This document shows, piece after piece, positions 1 to 10,249 of a DNA stretch of 64,000 nucleotides (position 1 is its first letter; each line of letters opens with the position of its first letter). The stretch is from NCBI RefSeq assembly GCF_002760665.1, contig NZ_PDOB01000003.1, positions 129,434 to 193,433 of the forward strand, read 5' to 3'. The stretch is from Massilia psychrophila. GTDB lineage: Bacteria; Pseudomonadota; Gammaproteobacteria; Burkholderiales; Burkholderiaceae_D. A program made the position numbers and the translations under genes. The notes under the pieces were generated by a model that saw nothing but the letters and a program-made list of their open reading frames with translations, was not told the origin of the DNA and ran no database searches.

Positions 1-3000
1 GCTGGACCGCACCACCGGCAAATTCCGTCATTATCGCCACCACCCGGCCGACCCGTCGAGCATCAGCCACGACGAGATCCATTATTTGATGGAAGACCGG
101 CGCGGCGACATCTGGGTCGGCACCGCGATGGGCCTGAACAAGATGAGCGTCGCGCCCGACGGCAGCGCGCGCTTCAAGCGCTACACCACCGCCGACGGGC
201 TGGCCGACGACGGCGTCGCGGCGATGCTGGAGGACGAGGACGGCAACCTGTGGACCAGCTCCTCGACCGGCCTATCGCGCTTTACGCCGGCGAGCGGCAA
301 GTGGCGCGTCTATAATGCCGGCGACGGCACCATCGAAGGCGCCTATTTCGACGGCTCGGCGCTGAAGGGGCGCGACGGCACCCTCTATTTTGGCGGCTTC
401 AACGGCATCACCGCCTTCAACCCGCGCACCATCAACGACAATCTGATCGCGCCGCGCGCCGTGATCACCGGCTTCCAGGTGTTTAACAAGCCGATCGAGC
501 AGGTCCATCCGGGTTTGCTCACCGGACCGATCGAACACGCTTCCGAGATCACGCTGGCGGCCGGCGATTCGGTGTTTTCGCTCGAGTTTTCGGCCTTGCA
601 CTACGCCGCGCCGCAGCGTAACCGGTTTGCCTACCAATTGGTCGGCTTCGACACCAACTGGGTAGTCACCGACGCTGCCAGGCGCTTTGCCACCTACACC
701 AATCTCGATCCGGGCAAGTACACCTTTCGCGTCAAGGCAGCCAACAAGGATGGCGTCTGGGGCGCTTCCGGTGCAACATTGGCGATCACGATCCTGCCGC
801 CGTTCTGGAAGACCTGGTGGTTGCGCGGCGGCGTGGCGCTGCTGGTGCTGGGCAGCGCGTTCGGCGCGTTCCGCTTTCGCGTGCGCGGCCTGCGCCGCCA
901 GAAGGAACTGCTGGAGCACCAGGTACGCGCGCGCACCGCCGAAATCGGCCAGCAGAACCGCATGCTCGAGAGCCAGAAGCTGGAACTCGAATCGCGCCGC
1001 ATCGAGGCCGAATTGCAGCGCGCGGAGGCCGAGCAGCGCCGCTTCGACGCCGAGCGCCAGACCGAGGAAGTCGAGCTGCAAAAAGAAAATGTCGAACTGG
1101 CGCACCGCAACATCTCGATCCTGTCCGAAATCGGCCGCGAAATGACCGCCACGCTGGACATGGAAACCATCATGGAAACGGTCTACCTGCACGTGCACCA
1201 GTTGATGGACGCGCGTATTTTCGGCATCGGCATCTACCGCGAGGACCTCGACGTGATCGAGTACCCGTTCGCCATCGACCATGGCGTGCGCAGTCCGCGC
1301 TACAGCCGCACGGTGAACCAGCCGAACCAGCTGGCAGTATGGTGCCTGACTCACCGGCGCGAGGTGTTCATCAACGATCTCGACGCCGAGTACGACAACT
1401 ACATCAGCGCCGCTACCCCCGATCCGCTGGCGGCGTTGCGGCGGGTCGACGGCAGCAGCGGCTCGGTGGTGGCCTCGACCATGTACGTGCCGCTGATCGT
1501 CAAGGAACGCGTGATGGGGGTGATCGGCGTGCAAAGCGTCGACAAGAATGCCTACCGCCGGGTCCACCTGGATATGCTGCAGACGCTGGCCGCGCATGCC
1601 GCGGTGGCGCTCGACAACGCGCGCGCCTACCGCCAGCTCGAAGAGATGGAAAAGCAGGTGCGCTTGAACACCGACGAACTGGCGCTGGCCAACCGCGCCT
1701 TACAGGACAATGACGAGCGGCTGCGCCTGGCCAAGCAGAAGGCGGAAGACGCGACGCGCCAGAAGTCCGAATTTTTGGCCAACATGAGCCACGAAATGCG
1801 CACCCCGCTGGCCGGCGTGATCGGCATGCTCGGCTTTGCGCTGCGCGACGCCAGGCTGGGCGACGGCACCCGCGAGCAGATCTTGCGCGGCCAGGCCAAC
1901 GCCGAGTCGCTGCTGTCGATCATCAACGACCTGCTCGATTTTTCCAAGATCGAGGCCGGCAAGCTGACCATCGAGAACATCGACTTCGCGCTCGCCGGCG
2001 CGCTGGAAAACGTCGCCAGCCTGTTCGAGGAGCAGGCTGGCGCCCATAGCGTCGACTTCGACATCGGCCTGGCGCCGAACCTGCCGCGTTTCGTGGTGGG
2101 CGACCCGACCCGGCTGCGCCAGGTGCTGGTCAACTTGGTCGGCAACGCCTTCAAGTTCACCAAACAGGGCAGCGTCGGCCTGCGGGTCGAAGCGCTCGAG
2201 CCCGACCCGCTTAAGCCGGGCGTACACCTGATCCGCTTCTCGGTGCGCGACACCGGCATCGGCATCGCCCCCGAGGCGCTGGGCCGATTGTTCCAGAAAT
2301 TCGAGCAGGCCGACAGCACCACCACGCGCCGCTACGGCGGCACCGGGCTGGGGCTGGCGATTTGCCGCCAGCTGGTCGAGCTGATGCAGGGCACCATCAG
2401 CGTCGACAGTACCGAGGGCGCCGGCAGCTGCTTTTCGTTCGTGCTGCCGTTGCTCGAGGGCGTGGCGCCACCGCCGGCGCTGCATGTGACGCGCTCGCCG
2501 CACAGCCACTGCCTGAGGGTGCTGTGCGCCGAAGATTTCCAGACCAACCAGATCATCGTGCGCATGATGCTGCAGGAGCTGGGCCACCAGGTCGACATCG
2601 CCGAAAATGGTTTGCTGGCGCTGGCGGCATGCGCGCGCACCCGTTACGACCTGATTTTGATGGACGGCCGCATGCCGGAGCTGGATGGCGCCGGCGCCAC
2701 CGGCATCATTCGCGCCGGCGGGCCGGCCGCCGCTCCCGTGCTCGACCGTGAGCTGATGATCGTCGCGCTGACCGCCAACGCCAGCGACGAAGACCGGGCG
2801 CGTTACCTGGCCTGCGGCATGGACGACTTCCTGACCAAGCCAATTGACGAAGCGGCGCTGCATGCGATACTTTGCCGCGCCATCGACCGCCAGCTAAGGC
2901 GCGGGGTGGCGTTGGTGTCGATGCCCCTGCCAGTGCCGCTACCGGACGGCGCGCCGCCGCCGACGGCCGCAGCACTCGATGCGATGTTCGGCGTGGCCGC

Positions 3001-3334
3001 CGGCCCGACCCCGCTGGCGCGCAAAGCCGGGCGCCGCACCACCGACCTGAAGGCACGCATGCGCAGCGAGTTCGGCGCCGATCTGCCACGCCGGCGCGCC
3101 GAGCTGGAAACGGCGATCGCCGCCGAAGACCGCGAAGCGGCTGGGCGGCTGTTGCATGGGATCAGGGGCAGCGCGGCTTACCTCGACGCCACCGAGCTGC
3201 ACCTGCTGTGCGGCGAACTCGAACTGGCCGCCGACCAGGGCCGGTGGTCGGGCGTCGAGGTGGCCATGCCGCGCCTGCAGCGCCTGCTGGCCGGCTTCGA
3301 AGGCGGCGCCGGCGTAAGCACGCAATTGGTATAA
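1..3334 (+). CDS. Hybrid sensor histidine kinase, propeller type (5' end outside window)
   Basis: The frame is already open at base 2, upstream of the first ATG at 86, and encodes a propeller repeat (LDRTTGKFRHY), so the gene starts before the window. Order of domains: two-component propeller repeats, a Y_Y_Y sensor domain, one membrane helix (nt ~805-870), a coiled coil, a GAF domain (nt ~1120-1620), a HisKA domain with H-box NMSHEMRTP (His codon 1790), a HATPase with N box (LVNLVGNAFKF), DTGIGI and GGTGLGLAI, a receiver domain with phospho-Asp in LILMDGRMP (codon 2663), and an Hpt domain with LLHGIRG (His codon 3155). All catalytic motifs look intact, so it should run a His-Asp-His relay. 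The periplasmic ligand is unknown. It is followed 69 bases later by a response regulator. Confidence 0.93.
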   Translation, partial: LDRTTGKFRHYRHHPADPSSISHDEIHYLMEDRRGDIWVGTAMGLNKMSVAPDGSARFKRYTTADGLADDGVAAMLEDEDGNLWTSSSTGLSRFTPASGKWRVYNAGDGTIEGAYFDGSALKGRDGTLYFGGFNGITAFNPRTINDNLIAPRAVITGFQVFNKPIEQVHPGLLTGPIEHASEITLAAGDSVFSLEFSALHYAAPQRNRFAYQLVGFDTNWVVTDAARRFATYTNLDPGKYTFRVKAANKDGVWGASGATLAITILPPFWKTWWLRGGVALLVLGSAFGAFRFRVRGLRRQKELLEHQVRARTAEIGQQNRMLESQKLELESRRIEAELQRAEAEQRRFDAERQTEEVELQKENVELAHRNISILSEIGREMTATLDMETIMETVYLHVHQLMDARIFGIGIYREDLDVIEYPFAIDHGVRSPRYSRTVNQPNQLAVWCLTHRREVFINDLDAEYDNYISAATPDPLAALRRVDGSSGSVVASTMYVPLIVKERVMGVIGVQSVDKNAYRRVHLDMLQTLAAHAAVALDNARAYRQLEEMEKQVRLNTDELALANRALQDNDERLRLAKQKAEDATRQKSEFLANMSHEMRTPLAGVIGMLGFALRDARLGDGTREQILRGQANAESLLSIINDLLDFSKIEAGKLTIENIDFALAGALENVASLFEEQAGAHSVDFDIGLAPNLPRFVVGDPTRLRQVLVNLVGNAFKFTKQGSVGLRVEALEPDPLKPGVHLIRFSVRDTGIGIAPEALGRLFQKFEQADSTTTRRYGGTGLGLAICRQLVELMQGTISVDSTEGAGSCFSFVLPLLEGVAPPPALHVTRSPHSHCLRVLCAEDFQTNQIIVRMMLQELGHQVDIAENGLLALAACARTRYDLILMDGRMPELDGAGATGIIRAGGPAAAPVLDRELMIVALTANASDEDRARYLACGMDDFLTKPIDEAALHAILCRAIDRQLRRGVALVSMPLPVPLPDGAPPPTAAALDAMFGVAAGPTPLARKAGRRTTDLKARMRSEFGADLPRRRAELETAIAAEDREAAGRLLHGIRGSAAYLDATELHLLCGELELAADQGRWSGVEVAMPRLQRLLAGFEGGAGVSTQLV

Positions 3335-3403
3335 TCGTGCCGTCAGCGTGACGGTCGATCAGTGAGCGCAACGGTAAACAACGGTGAACAAGGACGGCGG
3401 CCG

Positions 3404-4120
3404 ATGAAGGTTCTGGTGGTGGACGACGACGTTGTCTCGCGCATGGTGCTGATGCACCTGGTCGACAGCTGCGGCGCCTATGAAATTTACGAGGCCGAGG
3501 ACGGCCTGGACGCGTGGCAGCAGCTGCAGCAGGGATTGCGTCCGGCAATTCTCTTTTGCGACCTGCGCATGCCGCGCTGGTCCGGCATGGAGCTGCTCGC
3601 GAGCGTCAAGGCCGACCGCGCGTTCGACTCCATGCACTTCATACTCGCGTCCTCGGCCAGCGACCACGCGACGATGGCGACGGCGAACAGCCTGGGCGCC
3701 GACGGCTACCTCGCCAAGCCGTTCGAGCACGACATGGTGCGCGTCCAAATGGCCGGCCTGGCCGCCAGCGCGGACGACGTCGAGAGCCCGTTCGCCACCA
3801 TCGCGCGGCTCGGCATCGGCAGCGAGCGCCTGCTGGCCTACCTGGTCGGGTTCGAAACCCAACTTGAAGCGGCCGTGGCCGAATTCGGTGCGGCAATGGC
3901 AGCCGGGAGCGCAGGCGACGCTGGTGCCGACCTGCGCGCGCGCCTCGGGCGGCTGCATGCCGGCTGCGTCACGCTTGGCCTGGCCGGCCCGGCCGCCGGC
4001 CTCGACGCGCTGGCCTCCGGCCAGCTTGACAGCGTGCGGGTGCAGGCCGCGCTGGCCGCCGCGCTGGCAACGGTGCGCGAGCAAGGCGAGCGCGTGCGCC
4101 GGATGCCGGTGACCGAATAG
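3404..4120 (+). CDS. Response regulator with C-terminal Hpt-like helical region
   Basis: This is a 238-residue protein with an N-terminal receiver domain: acidic pocket VVDDDVV, phospho-Asp in LFCDLRMPRW and the conserved Lys in LAKPF. I chose ATG 3404 because AAGGA lies 9 bases upstream; a GTG at 3362 would add 14 residues. The C-terminal half (from about residue 125) is Ala-rich and helical, without a DNA-binding or GGDEF domain. It contains RLHAGCVTLGL, which resembles the core of an Hpt domain but has no His at the phosphorylation position. It probably acts with the hybrid kinase just upstream. The output is unknown; it may pass on or compete for phosphate in a phosphorelay. Confidence 0.82.
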   Translation: MKVLVVDDDVVSRMVLMHLVDSCGAYEIYEAEDGLDAWQQLQQGLRPAILFCDLRMPRWSGMELLASVKADRAFDSMHFILASSASDHATMATANSLGADGYLAKPFEHDMVRVQMAGLAASADDVESPFATIARLGIGSERLLAYLVGFETQLEAAVAEFGAAMAAGSAGDAGADLRARLGRLHAGCVTLGLAGPAAGLDALASGQLDSVRVQAALAAALATVREQGERVRRMPVTE

Positions 4121-4554
4121 CCCGGGACACCGGCTGAGAACGACATGGTTGGGAAACGGTGCTTAGATTCATGAGGGCTTAAACCAATACGGGCGCCGGA
4201 GTTGCCGAATGGCCGGCTTGGATTGTTTGAGCTCCGGGACTGTTTCAGGCCTTTGCGGCTGGCCGCGGCCAGGTCTGCCGCCATGACGTTGCATGAACTG
4301 ACCAGCAGTGCCAGAACGACGGAGCAAAAGCGTCTGCATCCGATTATCCCCACGTTCACTTGTGAACCAGCAATATAGGCCTATTGCTGACAGACACATG
4401 GATGCAGCGCCAACTTGCTTTATTATCGACGCAGCTTTTATGGCGCAACCTCAACCTCAACCGCACAGGCGCCACCATTATTCGGTCGCCCCGAGGGCAA
4501 GGCGTTGGCAAAAATCACCCGCCGTGGCGTTGCCGGGGCAGTAATGGAGAAAAG
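4121..4554. other. Non-coding stretch between response regulator and MBL-fold gene
   Basis: No convincing gene was found in these 434 bases. A minus-strand frame starting at GTG 4359 begins with a signal-peptide-like stretch (SVVLALLVSSCNVMAA), but it then runs into the antisense of the response regulator. It may be a decayed exported peptide or chance. Two inverted repeats at 4354-4388 are listed separately. No clear terminator follows the response regulator. Confidence 0.4.
4354..4388. repeat. Two adjacent short inverted repeats, operator-like
   Basis: GTTCAC-TT-GTGAAC (4354-4367) is followed at once by AGCAATA-TAGGCC-TATTGCT (4369-4388), whose core ATAGGCCTAT is itself a perfect palindrome. 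They lie about 165 bases upstream of the MBL-fold gene start. Their symmetry suits dimeric regulator binding, but no regulator can be named. Confidence 0.4.
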
Positions 4555-5652
4555 ATGAAACGAATGTTGGTGTTAAGCCTGGCCCTGGTATGTGCGCTTG
4601 GCGTGAGCGCGTGCGCAACCATTTATCCGGCTTTAGGCCAGTTGCACGAGAACGAAGCGTTGCAGGCATCCCCGCATTACCGCGACGGCGCGTTTCAAAA
4701 CGAAATAGCGTCACCGCCGCGCCCCGGTGGCTTTGGCTTTATTTTGGCGCTCATTCGTGGACGCTTTGAGCCGCGCGACAGGCCATCGCCGTCCGCACCG
4801 CTGCCTTCAATAAAAACCAACCTGGCGGCGTTGCCGTTGGAGCAGGACATCGTGGTCTGGCTTGGCCATTCCTCGTACTTCGTGCAAGTCGGTGGCAAGC
4901 GCTTGCTGATCGACCCGGTATTTAGCAACTACGCAGCGCCGGTGCCCGGAATGGTGCGCGCTTTTGATGGCACAAGCCCCTATACGATGGATGACTTGCC
5001 GCAGATCGACGTTGTGCTGATCACGCACGATCACTACGACCATCTCGACTACGCGACCATGAAGGGCCTCGAGTCCAAGACCCGGCTGGTCATTGCGGGG
5101 CTGGGTAACGGTGCCCATCTGCGGCACTGGGGATACGCCGAAGCGAAAATCCGCGAAATGAACTGGCACAGCAGCGTTGACATCGCACCGGGTTTGCGGG
5201 TTCATGTACTGCCGGCTCAGCATTATTCCGGCCGTTTCATGAAGCGCAACCAGAGCCTGTGGGCAAGCTATGCGCTCGAGACGCCCCAGCGGCGCCTGTA
5301 CTTCAGTGGCGATACGGGTTTCGGCCCGCACTTCGCCGACATCGCCAAACGCTTTCCTGCCTTCGACTTTGTCGCACTTGACGCCGGGCAGTACAACGAG
5401 CGCTGGGCCGACATCCACATGACGCCTGAAGAGGCCGCACGTGCGGCCGAAATGCTCAACACGCGAACACTCCTGAGCGGTCACGCCGGCCGTTTCAGCC
5501 TGGCGCGCCATGCGTGGGACGAACCCTTCGAACGCGCCGTTGCCGCCAGCGAAGGCAAGCGCTACCGACTATTAACGCCGCGGATCGGTGAACCGGTACG
5601 CCTCGACGATCCGCAGCAGTCGTTCACCCACTGGTGGAAGGGAATCATGTAG
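4555..5652 (+). CDS. Metallo-beta-lactamase-fold hydrolase, NAPE-PLD/RomA-like lipoprotein
   Basis: This is a 365-residue protein. The start at 4555 has GGAGA just upstream and gives a clean lipoprotein signal peptide with lipobox LGVSAC (Cys20); a longer frame from 4384 would bury this signal. The metal-binding motif THDHYDHLD (about residue 157) is the HxHxDH signature of the metallo-beta-lactamase fold. GHSSYFVQVGG, the later GDTGFG and the C-terminal LLSGHAGRFSLA match the N-acyl-phosphatidylethanolamine phospholipase D/RomA-like branch. It is predicted to be lipid-anchored in the cell envelope. The substrate is not known; a phospholipid-type phosphodiester is a family-based guess. It stands alone, with no obvious operon partner. 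Confidence 0.85.
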   Translation: MKRMLVLSLALVCALGVSACATIYPALGQLHENEALQASPHYRDGAFQNEIASPPRPGGFGFILALIRGRFEPRDRPSPSAPLPSIKTNLAALPLEQDIVVWLGHSSYFVQVGGKRLLIDPVFSNYAAPVPGMVRAFDGTSPYTMDDLPQIDVVLITHDHYDHLDYATMKGLESKTRLVIAGLGNGAHLRHWGYAEAKIREMNWHSSVDIAPGLRVHVLPAQHYSGRFMKRNQSLWASYALETPQRRLYFSGDTGFGPHFADIAKRFPAFDFVALDAGQYNERWADIHMTPEEAARAAEMLNTRTLLSGHAGRFSLARHAWDEPFERAVAASEGKRYRLLTPRIGEPVRLDDPQQSFTHWWKGIM

Positions 5653-5974
5653 CACAATCACAGTGGAGTGCGCAGGAGAATAATTGCAGGGGCTTGGCCT
5701 CAGGTTAAGGCGGTTCACTGCCCGCGCTGCAAGCGCGCGGGCATACAGGCCAGGTGCAGGATGGTTGCAAGGGGCGTCTTTCTGCTCGGCCGTTACGTTA
5801 TGTCGCGCTCAGCTAGCCCGCTAATTACCGCGAAACGGAGTACTTGGCCGCAGATTTGTTTCTTTTTGTACGCGGGTTCGGACATGCCGCCGGTTTCGGA
5901 GGACAAGACGGAGCGTTTTAGGCCCTTGAAATAGGATTTTTCTGGAGGATGCTGGACCGTTTGATACCAACTGT
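5653..5974. other. Non-coding stretch between MBL-fold gene and tRNA-Arg
   Basis: No supported gene was found. A 9-bp hairpin, TGCCCGCGC (5719-5727) with GCGCGGGCA (5735-5743) and a 7-base loop, has no following T run, so it is not a standard terminator. An 88-codon frame at 5668-5934 has no start context, signal or domain and is not called. Confidence 0.4.
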
Positions 5975-6049
5975 TGGTCCCCCCGACTGGAATCGAACCA
6001 GTATCCCACGCTTAGGAGGCATGTGCACTATCCATTGTGCTACGGGGAG
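5975..6049 (-). tRNA. tRNA-Arg (anticodon CCT)
   Basis: Read on the minus strand from 6049, the sequence folds as a full cloverleaf: acceptor CTCCCCG with CGGGGGG, D stem GCAC/GTGC, anticodon stem CATGC/GCGTG with loop CTCCTAA (anticodon CCT), T stem ACTGG/CCAGT with loop TTCGATT, discriminator A and an encoded CCA. It decodes AGG. The 5' end is set by the 7-bp acceptor stem ending just before T8-A9. Confidence 0.95.
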
Positions 6050-6150
6050 GACGCTTGCCTTGCCGGTTGAGCCGGCGGGCAGCGCAGGACAAGCCTGCAA
6101 TTCGGCGATCGCGACGGCGCGCAGCCGTCCGGTGTCGTGAATCGATCGCA

Positions 6151-6156
6151 ATTATA
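6151..6156 (-). promoter_or_regulatory. Possible -10 element for tRNA-Arg
   Basis: The minus strand reads GGCTATAATTGC, a perfect TATAAT about 100 bases upstream of the tRNA 5' end. No good -35 hexamer lies at 16-18 bases, so this is a weak call. Confidence 0.3.
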
Positions 6157-6278
6157 GCCGACCTTTTGGCAGGAATTACGACTCCTCGGCCCGCAGTCGG
6201 TACAATGCACGCTTCTTTCATTTTTCCGGCCACGTTTTTCTCCCGAAATTTGCCGCGGCCGGGCACTCCTTAACTATT

Positions 6279-8171
<1,893 letters not shown>

Positions 8172-8257
8172 TTCAGGGGGGCATACGGCGATGCCGCGCC
8201 CCCGGCTGCATTCGCCTGCGCGACTCGGATCCTCCCGCGCCGACCTACAGGAGCCAC

Positions 8258-8971
8258 ATGTCCGAGCATGACGCACCAGCCCCCGCCGCAACAGGCGGCG
8301 CGGCACCGATGTTCAACCGCGCCGCCTGGGCGCGGATCCTGCCTTTCCTCACCTACATGTTGTTTCTCGGCGTCGCCGAATTGCTCGGCTATCTCGGCTG
8401 GAGTGCGGCCGACCTGCGCTGGTTGTACGGCGTCAAGATCGGTGCCGTGGTGCTGGTGCTGGCCGTTTTCTGGCGCGAATATTCCGAACTGAAAACCTTT
8501 CGCCTGCCTGCGTCCGGCATGCTGCTGGCGCTGGCTGCCGGTGTGCTGGTGCTGGTGCTGTGGCTTAACCTCGGCGCCGGCTGGATGACGATCGGCACGC
8601 CGGCTGGCTTCGACCCGACCACCGCCGGGCGCATCGACTGGCCGCTGGTGGCGGTACGCATTGCCGGCGCCGCGTTGGTGGTGCCAGTCATGGAAGAATT
8701 GTTCTGGCGTTCTTTTCTGTTGCGCTGGCTTGACACCGCTGACTTCGAAATCGTTGATCCAGCTCAAGCGACCATTAAAAGCGTGCTGATTACGTCCGTG
8801 CTGTTCGGATTCGAGCATAACCTTTGGCTGGCGGGGATCGTTGCGGGGATTGCTTTTAGCGCACTTTATATGCGCCATCGCACGATCTGGTCACCCATCC
8901 TGGCCCATGCTGTTACCAACGGCCTGCTTGGTATATGGGTCGTCACGACGAGTAGCTGGTCCTATTGGTAA
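8258..8971 (+). CDS. CAAX/CPBP-family membrane protease, exosortase-associated type
   Basis: This is a 237-residue multi-pass membrane protein. Start 8258 has AGGAG a few bases upstream; the longer frame from 8135 overlaps uup and is not supported. The CPBP intramembrane protease motifs are present: EELFWR (Glu146, Glu147, Arg151), FGFEHN (His187) and HAVTN (His217). A subfamily of these proteases (TIGR03008, CAAX prenyl protease-related) is known from PEP-CTERM/exosortase gene clusters, and this gene sits directly before an EpsL-type gene, so I assign it there. The role is unknown; processing of an envelope protein is the usual suggestion. It may be the first gene of the EPS operon. Confidence 0.8.
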   Translation: MSEHDAPAPAATGGAAPMFNRAAWARILPFLTYMLFLGVAELLGYLGWSAADLRWLYGVKIGAVVLVLAVFWREYSELKTFRLPASGMLLALAAGVLVLVLWLNLGAGWMTIGTPAGFDPTTAGRIDWPLVAVRIAGAALVVPVMEELFWRSFLLRWLDTADFEIVDPAQATIKSVLITSVLFGFEHNLWLAGIVAGIAFSALYMRHRTIWSPILAHAVTNGLLGIWVVTTSSWSYW

Positions 8972-9006
8972 CGGGACGGTGACCAGCAAATTGATCATTC
9001 TTGACG

Positions 9007-10242
9007 ATGAAAAAAATGCTGAACTACTTTCCATACCCAGACAGTTACCCCTTGCGGCGCAGCGCCAGCCGACTATGCCTGTTGGGAGCCGCGCTGTGCG
9101 GTATGCCTGCACTGGCGGCGCCGGGCGACGCATTGCACGTCTACGCCGGGCTCGGTTACGGCCATGACGACAACCTGCTGCGCGTGCCCGAAGGTTTCCC
9201 CGCGTTCGGCAACCAGTTCGGCGACTCGTGGTACCAGGCCGACGCCGGTCTGCTGTTCGACCACACCTACAGCCGCCAACGCATCAGCGGCCACGCCAAG
9301 CTGTCGAAAGTAAAGTTCAACCATTTCCAGCAACTCGACTACGACGGCCATGACGTCGAGGGAACCTGGAATTGGCAAGTCGGCAACCACCTCGACGGCA
9401 AGTTTGGCGGCACATACACCCAGTCGCTGGCGTCCTACACCGATTTGCGCAGCGACCAGCGCAACCTGCGCCTGCAGCGCAGCACTTTCTTCGACGGCGG
9501 CTGGCGCTTGCACCCCAGCTACCGGCTGCGCGCCGGTGTGTCGAAAGACAAATTCAGCTACGATCTGGCCGAACAGCGCGCCAACGACCGCACCGAAGAC
9601 GCATGGGAGGCCGGCGCCGATTACCTGCCGGCCAGCGGCAGCGAGATCGGCCTGGTACTGCGCAAGGTCAAGGGCAAATACCCGAACCGGCGCCCGTTCG
9701 GCCAGCAGTTGATCAACAACGATTACGACCAGGACGAATTCAAGGCGAGGGTGCTATGGGTTGCCGGCGGCAGCACCACGGTGCAGGCGCTCGGCGGCTG
9801 GGTCAAGCGGCGCCAGCGCTCGCTGGGCGATGACACCAGCGGTTTCAACGGCCGTATCAGCGCCGCCTATAAACGTTCGGGTTCACTCAGCTACAACGCC
9901 GCGTTGTGGCGCGACTTCGCCCCGATCGAATCGACCATCCTCAATTACACCCTTAACAAGGGTGCCAGCATCGGGGTGGCATGGGACGCGAGCGCCAAGG
10001 TGAAGGTCGACGCCAGCGCCGTCTACGAGCGCCGTGCCTACAATGCGCGCTTGCTGGCGATCCCGGGCGGCGACTTGAAAGATTCGATCCGCTCAGCCAA
10101 CTTGCGCGCCACCTGGGCGCCGCGCCGATCGGTGCAGGTAAGCGCGACGTTGGCGCACCAGGCGCGCTCCGGCTCGGTCTTCCTGGGCAGCGGCAACGTA
10201 AAGTCGAACAGCATCATGCTCAATGTCAACGCACAGTTCTGA
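9007..10242 (+). CDS. epsL: EpsL-type outer-membrane beta-barrel for EPS export
   Basis: This is a 411-residue protein. ATG 9007 is chosen over TTG 9001. It has an N-terminal signal peptide ending near PALAAPGDA. The mature part is made of alternating polar and aromatic beta-strands ending in LMLNVNAQF, a C-terminal Phe signature of outer-membrane barrels. Length and pattern fit the exosortase-B-associated EpsL family from methanolan-type EPS operons. It probably lets the polymer pass or binds it at the outer membrane. The downstream transferase gene starts within 8 bases of its stop or overlaps it. Confidence 0.78.
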   Translation: MKKMLNYFPYPDSYPLRRSASRLCLLGAALCGMPALAAPGDALHVYAGLGYGHDDNLLRVPEGFPAFGNQFGDSWYQADAGLLFDHTYSRQRISGHAKLSKVKFNHFQQLDYDGHDVEGTWNWQVGNHLDGKFGGTYTQSLASYTDLRSDQRNLRLQRSTFFDGGWRLHPSYRLRAGVSKDKFSYDLAEQRANDRTEDAWEAGADYLPASGSEIGLVLRKVKGKYPNRRPFGQQLINNDYDQDEFKARVLWVAGGSTTVQALGGWVKRRQRSLGDDTSGFNGRISAAYKRSGSLSYNAALWRDFAPIESTILNYTLNKGASIGVAWDASAKVKVDASAVYERRAYNARLLAIPGGDLKDSIRSANLRATWAPRRSVQVSATLAHQARSGSVFLGSGNVKSNSIMLNVNAQF

Positions 10243-10249
10243 ACAAAAA

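Noticed and set aside
4169-4399. Minus-strand small frames with a signal-peptide-like start, including the one from GTG 4359
   Set aside because: Two overlapping frames compete, neither has a ribosome site, and the longer one runs into antisense sequence of the response regulator.
5668-5934. An 88-codon plus-strand frame between the MBL-fold gene and tRNA-Arg
   Set aside because: No ribosome site, signal or recognisable motif; the composition looks non-coding.
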